NCBI RefSeq assembly: GCF_902150045.1
Contig: NZ_CABFVU010000001.1
Location: 3,100,001-3,164,000 of the forward strand
DNA from: Chitinophaga polysaccharea
GTDB lineage: Bacteria > Bacteroidota > Bacteroidia > Chitinophagales > Chitinophagaceae
Reading direction: 5' to 3'
Length of the DNA: 64,000 bases
Shown here: positions 44,841 to 52,828 of the stretch, in pieces
How positions within the stretch are numbered: position 1 is the stretch's first letter
Layout: each line of letters starts with the position of its first letter
Notes under the pieces: model-generated
Told to the model about the DNA's origin: nothing
The model's input: only the letters and a program-made list of their open reading frames with translations
Database searches by the model: none
Translations under genes and position numbers: made by a program

Positions 44841-45102
44841 GCGGATTTTGTCTGACTCAGGATTATGATGGTTACGATGATTACCTGAATTTCTTTTTAA
44901 TTTTTGAGAGAGATAGTTGAGAGAGATAGGGAGATTGCATCTTTCAGATTCTTGAATCATTGAATTAAATACCAGACAGGATATTAAAGAGGATATAAAT
45001 GGATAATAAGCAAATACCCGCTTATATCTCCCTGAATCTTTTTTAAATCCAAAGTAATCAAATCAGCGAAATCATCATAATCCTGAAAAAGACAAAATCC
45101 GC
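44841..45102. repeat. 262-bp palindromic intergenic element (copy A)
   Basis: The left arm starts GCGGATTTTGTCTGACTC then AGGATTATGATGGTTACGATG. The right arm, read on the other strand, starts GCGGATTTTGTCTTTTTC then AGGATTATGATGATTTCGCTG. The interior contains AGGGAGA (44928-44934), TCTCCCT (45027-45033) and a small AAGC...GCTT hairpin. The arms are imperfectly complementary over at least 60 bases. It fills most of the 416-base gap between the L28-L33 unit and ftsY, which has no other content. It belongs to the same family as the copies at 52763, 54770 and 56053. Confidence 0.8.
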
Positions 45103-45196
45103 GCAAAAGACGTATTTTAGCACCCTATTGCAAATGCTGTCACAAAAGCAGCCGGATAACTCAAAAAAGAACCGGACATACCGGGCCCAATTAATT

Positions 45197-46159
45197 ATGA
45201 GCTTTTTCAATAAACTATTTTCCAGGGAGAAGAAGGAGAATCTGGATCAGGGATTACAAAAAACAAAAGAGAGCTTCCTGGGTAAAATAGGACGCGCCAT
45301 TGCAGGAAAATCCACTGTAGATACAGAAGTATTGGATAACCTGGAAGACGCCCTCGTTTCTGCCGATGTTGGCGTAGATACTACGGTAAAGATCATTGAC
45401 CGGATAGAGCAGCGGGTGGCTAAAGATAAATATCTGGGAACCAGTGAGTTAAACAGGATGTTGCAGGAAGAAATTGCAGCATTGCTGGTGGATGCGCCCG
45501 ATAGCGGTTTCCGGGATTTCGATATACCGGAAGACAAAAAGCCTTATGTGATCATGGTGGTAGGCGTAAACGGGGTGGGTAAAACCACTACCATTGGTAA
45601 GCTGGCCTACAACTTTAAGAAGGCAGGCAAATCGGTGATGCTGGGCGCCGCAGACACATTCCGTGCAGCGGCGGTAGATCAGCTCACCATCTGGAGCGAG
45701 AGAGTAGGAGTACCTATTGTAAAGCAGCAGATGGGGTCCGATCCCGGTGCAGTAGCTTTTGATACCGTACAGAGCGGCGCTGCAAAAAATGTTGATGTAA
45801 TCATCATAGACACTGCCGGCCGTTTGCATAACAAGCTTCACCTGATGGATGAACTTGGCAAAATCAAACGGGTAATGAAGAAAGTAATTCCGGATGCACC
45901 ACATGAAGTGCTGCTGGTACTGGACGGTTCTACCGGGCAGAATGCGCTGGAACAGGCCAAACAGTTTACAGCTACCACCGAGGTGACAGCCCTGGCCATT
46001 ACCAAACTGGACGGTACAGCAAAAGGCGGTGTTGTGCTCGCCATCGCCAACCAGTTTAAAATACCGGTAAAATACATTGGTATAGGAGAGAAAATGGAGG
46101 ACCTGCAGGTGTTTAATAAAGAATCTTTTGTAGATTCATTGTTTAACATAAATTCCTGA
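45197..46159 (+). CDS. ftsY: Signal recognition particle receptor FtsY
   Basis: FtsY docks SRP-bound ribosomes at the inner membrane and is a GTPase. The ATG at 45197 gives 320 residues starting MSFFNKLFSREKKENLDQGL, the expected short N-terminus for Bacteroidota FtsY. GTPase motifs are VGVNGVGKTTTIGKLA (G1), DTFRAAAVDQL, DTAGRLHNKLHLMDEL (G3) and ITKLDGTAKGG (G4). An in-frame extension to 45128 is not needed. The gene is preceded by the palindromic element and followed by a terminator-like stem-loop. Confidence 0.95.
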   Translation: MSFFNKLFSREKKENLDQGLQKTKESFLGKIGRAIAGKSTVDTEVLDNLEDALVSADVGVDTTVKIIDRIEQRVAKDKYLGTSELNRMLQEEIAALLVDAPDSGFRDFDIPEDKKPYVIMVVGVNGVGKTTTIGKLAYNFKKAGKSVMLGAADTFRAAAVDQLTIWSERVGVPIVKQQMGSDPGAVAFDTVQSGAAKNVDVIIIDTAGRLHNKLHLMDELGKIKRVMKKVIPDAPHEVLLVLDGSTGQNALEQAKQFTATTEVTALAITKLDGTAKGGVVLAIANQFKIPVKYIGIGEKMEDLQVFNKESFVDSLFNINS

Positions 46160-46233
46160 TTTACTTGTTGTTGTGAAGTTTATTTATCAATCAGAATAAA
46201 TCCTGTTTAATATTTTACTTTAGGTAAAACAAT

Positions 46234-46265
46234 CGGGCTCCAACAGGGGCCCGGCTCGTTTTTTG
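46234..46265 (+). terminator. Candidate terminator after ftsY
   Basis: An 8-base stem (CGGGCTCC / GGGGCCCG, one G-U pair) with an AACA loop lies 74 bases after the ftsY stop. A run of T follows after five bases. Confidence 0.6.
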
Positions 46266-46315
46266 ATTAACATTAAAGCGCTTCGTTTGTAGTTATAAAA
46301 TAACACCGCATTTAT

Positions 46316-46323
46316 TAAATTTG
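46316..46323 (+). promoter_or_regulatory. Candidate -7 box for the cupin-like gene
   Basis: TAAATTTG is a perfect TAnnTTTG match 42 bases before the ATG at 46365. The nearest TTTG upstream (46286-46289) is 26 bases away, which is longer than usual. Confidence 0.35.
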
Positions 46324-46364
46324 AATATTGTTCCCTTTTTGTACCCTTTTAACAATTCGTAAGT

Positions 46365-47246
46365 ATGATAGTACAGCACATAGATCGAGTTGAAGATATT
46401 ACACCAGCGGAATTCAAGAAAAACTACTACCATCCACGTAAACCTGTAATTATCCCGGCATCAGCACTTAGCCAACACTGGCCGGCCTACAACAAGTGGA
46501 CATGGGATTATTTCAAATCAATAGTCGGGCACAAGACGGTTGGGGTATATAATAATGAGCGCGCCAACGAGAATACCCTTGTAAACGGAGCGGATGATTA
46601 CATTACTTTCGGGGCCTACCTCGATATGATACAGCAGGGGCCGGTGGCACTCCGGATATTCCTGTTCAACATTTTTCAGCATGCCCCCCAGCTGGTGGAA
46701 GATTTCACTTTCCCGGATGAATTGGCTTCGGGATTCCTGAAAAAGTATCCCATGTTGTTTGTGGGAGGCGCGGGATCCGTAGCGCATATGCACTACGATA
46801 TAGATCTTTCGCATATTTTCCATACCCAGTTCATTGGCCGTAAAAGAGTGTTGCTGCTGGAAAATAACCAGTCGCCCCTCATTTACCGGATGCCTTTCAC
46901 CGTAGAAAGCGCGGCCAACTTCGTGAACTGGAACGAGCGGCTGGATCAGGACCAGTTCCCGGCGCTGAAACATGCAAAGGGATACACTGCTGTACTGAAC
47001 CACGGTGATACCATGTTTATGCCGGCCGGCTACTGGCATCATATGGAGTACCTGGATGGCGGTTTTGCGATGAGCCTCCGCGCCCTGGATCCTTCTTTCT
47101 TTAACAAGCTCAATGGGCTTTATCACCTGGTGGGCCTGCGGGGAATGAATAACCTTATGATCAAGATGGCGCCTAAATGGTGGTATCATTATAAAAGACA
47201 GAAAGCCCGCGAGCGCGCCGAGAAGGCCATGCAGATGCTGGGCTAA
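46365..47246 (+). CDS. JmjC/cupin-8-like domain protein
   Basis: The 293-residue protein belongs to the cupin_8 (JmjC-like) group of Fe(II)/2-oxoglutarate dioxygenases. HMHYDIDLSHIFHTQFIGRKRVLLL near residue 145 has the HxD part of the metal triad. The distal His is in GDTMFMPAGYWHHMEYLDGGFAMSLR near 220. N-terminal features are NYYHPRKPVIIPASA and WTWDYF. Members hydroxylate proteins such as ribosomal proteins or other substrates. The target is unknown. Neighbours (ftsY, rimO) hint at translation, but this is weak. Confidence 0.85.
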   Translation: MIVQHIDRVEDITPAEFKKNYYHPRKPVIIPASALSQHWPAYNKWTWDYFKSIVGHKTVGVYNNERANENTLVNGADDYITFGAYLDMIQQGPVALRIFLFNIFQHAPQLVEDFTFPDELASGFLKKYPMLFVGGAGSVAHMHYDIDLSHIFHTQFIGRKRVLLLENNQSPLIYRMPFTVESAANFVNWNERLDQDQFPALKHAKGYTAVLNHGDTMFMPAGYWHHMEYLDGGFAMSLRALDPSFFNKLNGLYHLVGLRGMNNLMIKMAPKWWYHYKRQKARERAEKAMQMLG

Positions 47247-47321
47247 CCTGGTTCCAACGTTATGCTAAGTAACTAATCAACAGTTACTTAGCATTAATTT
47301 CAGATTGTCAAATCTTTTCTT

Positions 47322-47329
47322 TACCTTTG
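47322..47329 (+). promoter_or_regulatory. Candidate -7 box for rimO
   Basis: TACCTTTG matches TAnnTTTG exactly. It would give a leader of about 125 bases before the rimO TTG start. No exact TTTG lies at the -33 spacing. Confidence 0.4.
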
Positions 47330-47460
47330 CACCTTCCTTAACCCCCACTAAGACTCAAGTCACATACAGTAAGTCTGCTGTTACATTCAATCAGTGTCTG
47401 TGTGTCTTCGTGGCGGTAGCGGCTCAGCAATAATTGACCGCTTGTTTAAAACATTCGCGC

Positions 47461-48774
47461 TTGAAGACAAAAACTTTAAAGAAAGACAAGGTTAATATTA
47501 TTACGCTTGGTTGTTCCAAGAACATGGTGGATTCAGAAGTGCTGAGCGGACAGCTCATGGCTAATGAAATCGATGTAGTGCATGAAAGTGTAAAACGCGA
47601 CCACAACATTGTTGTAGTGAACACCTGCGGGTTTATTGACAAGGCCAAAGAAGAATCGATTAACACCATCCTGGAGCAGGTAGAGCTGAAGCAACGCGGT
47701 AAACTGGATAAGGTTTATGTAACGGGTTGCTTAAGTGAGCGTTACCGGGGCGACCTGGAGTCAGAGATTGCAGGAGTGGATGCCTGGTTCGGAACCATGG
47801 AACTGCCCCTGATCCTGAAAAAGTTTGATGCAGATTATAAAGCAGAACTGATTGGAGAAAGATTACTGAGTACTCCCTCTCATTATGCTTACCTGAAAAT
47901 AGCAGAAGGTTGTAACCGTACCTGTTCTTTTTGTGCCATCCCGCTGATGCGGGGAGGACATGTTTCCAAACCTATTGAGGAACTGGTAACAGAGGCACAG
48001 AAGCTGGTGAAATCCGGTGTAAAGGAAATTATGCTCATTGCGCAGGAACTAACCTACTATGGCCTGGACCTGTATAAGCAGCGCCGTTTGGGTGACCTGA
48101 TGCGGGCGCTGGCCGGAGTGGAAGGACTGCAATGGATCCGTCTTCATTATGCTTATCCTACCAAGTTCCCGATGGAGATCCTGGATGTGATGAACGAGTT
48201 CCCGAATATCTGCAAATACATCGATATGCCGCTGCAACATGCTTCCAATGCCATGTTGAAGGCAATGAAACGCCAGATCACCCGGGAGGAAATTGAGCAG
48301 CTGGTACACGACATCCGTGCGAAAGTACCTGGTATCTGTTTACGTACCACGCTCATTGCCGGTTTCCCTGGTGAAACGGAAGACGATGTGGAAGAACTGA
48401 AAGGATTCCTGGAAAGAATGCGCTTTGATCGCGTAGGGGTATTTACCTACAGCCATGAAGAAGGCACCAGCGCTTATGAGCTGGAAGATAATATCCCTGC
48501 AGAGGAAAAGGAGAGAAGGGCGCAGGAAATTATGGAAGTACAGCAGGAAATCTCCCTGGAAAAAAACCAGGAGAAGGTAGGGAAGATCTTTAAAGTAATA
48601 GTAGACAAAAAAGAGGCAGGCAGATACCTTGCCCGTACCGAGTTTGATTCGGTGGAAGTAGATAACGAGGTGATCATAGACACCACTAAACGCCTGAAGC
48701 CAGGGGATTTCGTGGAAGTACGCATCACCAAAGCGTTTGACTACGACCTCGAAGGAGAACTGGTAGCCGGTTAA
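47461..48774 (+). CDS. rimO: Ribosomal protein S12 methylthiotransferase RimO
   Basis: RimO adds a methylthio group to the conserved Asp of ribosomal protein S12 using two [4Fe-4S] clusters. The N-terminal UPF0004 domain has the three cluster cysteines (ITLGCSKN, VVNTCGFID and VTGCLSERY). The radical SAM domain has GCNRTCSFCAIPLMRGGH. A C-terminal TRAM domain (about 370-437) binds the substrate. The TTG at 47461 (start MKTKTLKKDKVNIITLGCSK) fits homologues best; another TTG at 47434 adds nine residues. No ATG is available before the first cluster motif. Confidence 0.92.
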   Translation: MKTKTLKKDKVNIITLGCSKNMVDSEVLSGQLMANEIDVVHESVKRDHNIVVVNTCGFIDKAKEESINTILEQVELKQRGKLDKVYVTGCLSERYRGDLESEIAGVDAWFGTMELPLILKKFDADYKAELIGERLLSTPSHYAYLKIAEGCNRTCSFCAIPLMRGGHVSKPIEELVTEAQKLVKSGVKEIMLIAQELTYYGLDLYKQRRLGDLMRALAGVEGLQWIRLHYAYPTKFPMEILDVMNEFPNICKYIDMPLQHASNAMLKAMKRQITREEIEQLVHDIRAKVPGICLRTTLIAGFPGETEDDVEELKGFLERMRFDRVGVFTYSHEEGTSAYELEDNIPAEEKERRAQEIMEVQQEISLEKNQEKVGKIFKVIVDKKEAGRYLARTEFDSVEVDNEVIIDTTKRLKPGDFVEVRITKAFDYDLEGELVAG

Positions 48775-48793
48775 TGACCGAAGCCACCAACAC

Positions 48794-48862
48794 AGCCGAT
48801 AGCTAACCGCTAAAAGCTGAAAATAATATTTCTAACAGCTGATAGCTAACTGCTAAAGGCTA
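48794..48862 (+). repeat. Two direct repeats between rimO and the helicase gene
   Basis: The sequence AGCCGATAGCTAACCGCTAA (48794-48813) recurs as AGCTGATAGCTAACTGCTAA (48837-48856), and both continue with AAGGCT- or AAAGCT-like bases. The repeats are 43 bases apart. Similar AGCTGATAGCTA-type runs occur between genes in many Bacteroidota. A short hairpin AGCTCC-CGAC-GGAGCT (48870-48885) follows. Confidence 0.6.
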
Positions 48863-48901
48863 TATACACAGCTCCCGACGGAGCTTGATTAATGCAAATC
48901 A

Positions 48902-50668
48902 ATGACTACATTTGAATCACTGGGCTTACAAGAGCCTATTTTAAAGGGAATTACGGACCTGGGCTTCGTTTCCCCAACTCCCATCCAGGAACAGGCAATA
49001 CCAGTATTGTTAGGAGGCGACCGCGATTTCGTAGGTCTTGCCCAGACGGGCACCGGTAAAACTGCCGCATTTGGCCTGCCACTGTTGCAGCAACTGGATC
49101 TGAAAATAAATAAACCACAGGGCCTGATCTTATGCCCTACCCGTGAACTCTGTTTGCAGATCACCAATGATCTGAAAAACTTCAGCAAATACCTGGGCGA
49201 TGTGAGCATCGTAGCGGTATATGGCGGTTCCAGCATTGTTCAGCAGCTGCGTGAACTGAAAAGAGGAGTACACATTGTGGTGGCTACTCCCGGCCGTTTA
49301 CTGGATATCATTGACCGTGGCGCGGTTAACTTTGAAAATGTGCGCTACGCTATACTGGATGAAGCAGATGAAATGCTGAACATGGGATTCCAGGAAGATA
49401 TCAACAGTATCCTGTCCAACACACCTGAAGGTAAAACCACCTGGTTGTTTTCTGCTACCATGCCACAGGAAGTTCGCCGTATCGCCAAGAAATACATGGA
49501 AGATCCGTTTGAACTGACCGTAGGCAACAAAAACAGCGGTAATGTTAATATTGAGCACGAATACTATGTAGTGCGCCCGCGCGATAAATACGCGGCCCTC
49601 AAACGTATCGTGGATTTCAACCCTGAAATTTTTGGTATCATCTTTACCCGTACCAAAATTGAATCACAGGAAATCGCCGAATCACTGATCAAGGATGGTT
49701 ACAATGCGGATGCCCTGCATGGTGACTTAACCCAGCAACAGCGTGATAAGGTAATGAAACGCTTCCGCGAAAGAGCGCTGCAGGTGCTGGTAGCAACCGA
49801 CGTAGCTGCACGTGGTATTGACGTGGACAACGTAACGCACGTAATCAACTACGACCTGCCCGACGACGTGGAAAACTACACCCACAGAAGCGGCCGTACA
49901 GGAAGGGCTGGTAAATCAGGTATCTCTATTGCTGTGATCAGCAGCCGCGATATCGGGAAGATCCGCCAGATTGAACGTGTGATCCAGAAGAAATTTGTGA
50001 AAGCTGAAGTACCCGATGGTTTTGCAGTTTGCGAAAAACAACTGTTCGGCCTGGTACATAAAGTACATAATGTAGTAGTAAACGAAGAGCAGATTGAACC
50101 TTACATGGAGCGCATCAACGAAGAGTTTGCATCCATGACCAAGGAAGACCTGATCAAACGTTTTGCTTCCCTCGAATTCAACCAGTTCCTGGAATACTAC
50201 CAGGATGCGCCGGATCTGAACGCGAAAGACGACAGACGCGGTGCGATCGGGGAAGATAAAGGACCACGCAGAAGCGATGGCAAGTTCACCCGTTTGTTCA
50301 TCAACCTGGGCTCTGTAGACGATTTCAACCGCGGCGATATGCTTCGTTACCTGTGTGACAATACCGGTTTACGTGGCAATAAAATTGGCCGTATCGATCT
50401 GAAAGGCGTTTATTCCTTCTTTGAAGTAGAGAATGATGAACTGGCAAAAGTAACCGAAGCTTTCAAGAAAGTGGAATATAATGGCCGCAGTGTGAGGATC
50501 GAGATGTCACAGGATGGCGACAGACGTCCACGTTCCGGTGGCGATTACGGTCCGCGTAAAAGAAGCTGGAGCGCTGAAGGTGGCCGCCCGGGTGGTAGCC
50601 GCAGCGGTGGCGACAGACGTGAGTCTTTCGGCAGTGGTGGCAAGCCTCCGTTCCGTAAGAAGTACTAA
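48902..50668 (+). CDS. DEAD-box RNA helicase with DbpA-type RNA-binding domain
   Basis: The 588-residue helicase has the motif series AQTGTGKTAAFGLP (I), PTRELCLQ (Ia), DEADEML (II), SATMP (III), and HRSGRTGRAG (VI) within two RecA-like domains (about 1-370). A DbpA-like RNA-binding domain (about 460-530; LFINLGSVDDFNRGDMLRYL) follows. The tail (about 540-588) is rich in Gly, Arg and Ser (RRPRSGGDYGPRKRSW), as in RGG-type tails. Such proteins remodel RNA during ribosome assembly or cold response. CsdA/DeaD is the closest named relative. A terminator follows. Confidence 0.9.
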   Translation: MTTFESLGLQEPILKGITDLGFVSPTPIQEQAIPVLLGGDRDFVGLAQTGTGKTAAFGLPLLQQLDLKINKPQGLILCPTRELCLQITNDLKNFSKYLGDVSIVAVYGGSSIVQQLRELKRGVHIVVATPGRLLDIIDRGAVNFENVRYAILDEADEMLNMGFQEDINSILSNTPEGKTTWLFSATMPQEVRRIAKKYMEDPFELTVGNKNSGNVNIEHEYYVVRPRDKYAALKRIVDFNPEIFGIIFTRTKIESQEIAESLIKDGYNADALHGDLTQQQRDKVMKRFRERALQVLVATDVAARGIDVDNVTHVINYDLPDDVENYTHRSGRTGRAGKSGISIAVISSRDIGKIRQIERVIQKKFVKAEVPDGFAVCEKQLFGLVHKVHNVVVNEEQIEPYMERINEEFASMTKEDLIKRFASLEFNQFLEYYQDAPDLNAKDDRRGAIGEDKGPRRSDGKFTRLFINLGSVDDFNRGDMLRYLCDNTGLRGNKIGRIDLKGVYSFFEVENDELAKVTEAFKKVEYNGRSVRIEMSQDGDRRPRSGGDYGPRKRSWSAEGGRPGGSRSGGDRRESFGSGGKPPFRKKY

Positions 50669-50696
50669 TCCGCATACCGGAATAGCTATATAATTG

Positions 50697-50724
50697 AAAA
50701 AGGTGTCCACGGGGCACCTTTTTT
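50697..50724 (+). terminator. Stem-loop terminator after the helicase gene
   Basis: An 8-base stem (AGGTGTCC / GGGCACCT, one G-U pair) with a three-base loop, flanked by AAAA and followed by TTTTTT, starts about 28 bases after the stop. Confidence 0.8.
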
Positions 50725-50815
50725 GTTTTCATGAAAATATCTGTTTCATCCTTGCTGTCATTTTCCCAAAAATTAAACTATCTTGTTAGTCAAGACACCC
50801 AATTCACACGTTACT

Positions 50816-52786
50816 ATGACCGGAGATACAAATCGCGCTTTACAGTATGTAGAACCATTCACCCTGTTTTCTTCCAGTGATATTACCCTTTTCCAGGCGG
50901 GCTCACACTACCGGCTATACGAAAAGTTCGGGGCGCACGCCACAGAAGTGGAAGGCGCCAGTGGAACATACTTTGCCGTTTGGGCGCCGGATGCCGCATT
51001 TGTGGCCGTAATGGGTGATTTTAACGGTTGGGATCATTATAGTCATACCCTTTACCCCCGGTGGGACAGCTCCGGGATCTGGGAAGGCTTTGTGCCCGGG
51101 GTGAAACCCGGCGCCCTCTACAAATATTTTATCCGTTCCAACAGCGGCGAAGAGCTGATCAAAGGAGACCCTTACGCCAATCACTGGGAGGTACGCCCTA
51201 AAACCGCGTCCGTAGTATACCCGCTGGATTATGAATGGGATGATAAGAAATGGATGGATAACCGCCGGAACAATAATGCATTGGACCGTCCTTTTGCCGT
51301 ATACGAGGTGCACCTGGGTTCCTGGCGCCGCCCGGATACTGCTGATCCTGAGCGGGTATATTCTTACCAGGAAATAGCCGAAATGCTGGTGCCGTATGTG
51401 AAGGAAATGGGCTTTACCCATGTGGAGATGATGCCCGTGATGGAACATCCTTTTGATGGTTCCTGGGGTTACCAGATCACCGGGTATTTTGCACCTACTT
51501 CCAGGCATGGCACGCCACAGGATTTTATGGAAATGGTGGAAGCGTTCCACCTCGCAGGTATCGGCGTAATACTGGATTGGGTACCTTCCCATTTTCCGTA
51601 TGATGCGCATGGATTATTCCGGTTCGACGGATCGCATGTATATGAGTATGCGGATATGCGTAAAGGCTATCACCCGGACTGGAACAGCTATATTTTTAAC
51701 TATGCAAGGAATGAAGTACGGTCGTTTTTGCTGAGCAATGCCATTTTCTGGTTCGACCGGTTTCACGTAGATGGAATACGTGTAGATGCCGTAGCTTCTA
51801 TGATCCACCTGGATTATTCCAGGGGAAGAGGCGCCTGGGAGCCTAACGAAGTGGGAGGCAATGAGAACCTGGAAGCCATCAGTTTCCTGAAGAAACTGAA
51901 CGAAACGGTGTATGCGCTGTTTCCCGATGTACAAACCATTGCAGAGGATTCCACCTCGCATTACGGGGTATCAAGACCAACCTTTATGGGAGGTTTGGGT
52001 TTTGGGATGAAATGGATGATGGGATGGATGAATGATACCATTGATTATTTCAAAAGGGACCCCATTCACCGGAAGTGGTACCAGAACGATCTGACCTTTA
52101 GTATGGTATATGCGTTCGGGGAGAACTTCATGTTGCCGCTGAGCCATGATGAAGTGGTTCATGGGAAGTCGCCCATGCTGTATAAAATGCCTGGCGACGA
52201 CTGGCAGAAATTTGCGAATCTCCGTTTATTATACAGCTATATGTATACCCATCCCGGTACAAAGCTGCTGTTCATGGGAGATGAGTTTGGGCAAACGTCT
52301 GAATGGAATTACCGTGGGGAGCTCGACTGGCACCTGATGCAGCATGCCACTCACCAGGGATTGAAAACGTTTGTAAAGGAGGTCAATGAATTTTATACAG
52401 GTTCCACCGCTTTGTATGAGCAGCAATTCGATCCTGCGGGGTTTGAATGGATCACGGTAAATGATTATGATAACTGTGTGCTGGCTTATACACGGAAGGG
52501 AAAGGCAGTAGATGACATCCTGCTGGTAGTGCTTAATATGACTCCCGTAGTGCGTGAGAACTACCTCATAGGGCTTCCTGTGGGAGGGGAGTGGGAAGAA
52601 GTATTAAACAGTGATGCACCGAAGTATTATGGCAGCGGCGTGCTGAACACAGGTGTAATCCGGACCACTAAACAGATATATAACGGCAGGGACTATACGA
52701 TTTCTTTGCGTCTGCCTCCTTTGGGAGCAACCATACTTCGGCTTATCCGCAGGTTGCCGGAGGCGGATTTTGTCTTGGAACACTGA
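50816..52786 (+). CDS. glgB: 1,4-alpha-glucan branching enzyme
   Basis: GlgB makes alpha-1,6 branches in glycogen. From ATG 50816 the product has 656 residues. A CBM48-type N-terminal domain (about 30-130; YFAVWAPDAAFVAVMGDFNGWD) precedes a GH13 barrel with conserved regions DWVPSHFP, GIRVDAVASM (nucleophile Asp), IAEDST (acid Glu) and LSHDEVVHGK. The usual C-terminus ends near LPPLGATILRL. The last seven residues ADFVLEH come from the left arm of a palindromic repeat (see 52763). An in-frame TTG extension to 50783 is rejected. No other glg genes are adjacent. Confidence 0.93.
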   Translation: MTGDTNRALQYVEPFTLFSSSDITLFQAGSHYRLYEKFGAHATEVEGASGTYFAVWAPDAAFVAVMGDFNGWDHYSHTLYPRWDSSGIWEGFVPGVKPGALYKYFIRSNSGEELIKGDPYANHWEVRPKTASVVYPLDYEWDDKKWMDNRRNNNALDRPFAVYEVHLGSWRRPDTADPERVYSYQEIAEMLVPYVKEMGFTHVEMMPVMEHPFDGSWGYQITGYFAPTSRHGTPQDFMEMVEAFHLAGIGVILDWVPSHFPYDAHGLFRFDGSHVYEYADMRKGYHPDWNSYIFNYARNEVRSFLLSNAIFWFDRFHVDGIRVDAVASMIHLDYSRGRGAWEPNEVGGNENLEAISFLKKLNETVYALFPDVQTIAEDSTSHYGVSRPTFMGGLGFGMKWMMGWMNDTIDYFKRDPIHRKWYQNDLTFSMVYAFGENFMLPLSHDEVVHGKSPMLYKMPGDDWQKFANLRLLYSYMYTHPGTKLLFMGDEFGQTSEWNYRGELDWHLMQHATHQGLKTFVKEVNEFYTGSTALYEQQFDPAGFEWITVNDYDNCVLAYTRKGKAVDDILLVVLNMTPVVRENYLIGLPVGGEWEEVLNSDAPKYYGSGVLNTGVIRTTKQIYNGRDYTISLRLPPLGATILRLIRRLPEADFVLEH

Positions 52787-52828
52787 TTATGATGATTATG
52801 ATGATTTCGCTGATTTTTTATAAAAACC
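52763..52828. repeat. Left arm of palindromic element copy C, split by the IS
   Basis: The arm reads GCGGATTTTGTCTTGGAACA then CTGATTATGATGATTATGATG. It starts inside glgB and supplies its last codons. Its complementary partner (54631-54689) lies beyond the IS1182 element, so the IS inserted into this repeat. Confidence 0.75.

Noticed and set aside
44841..45102. CRISPR array
   Set aside because: The repeats are inverted arms rather than short regularly spaced direct repeats, and there is no cas gene in the window.
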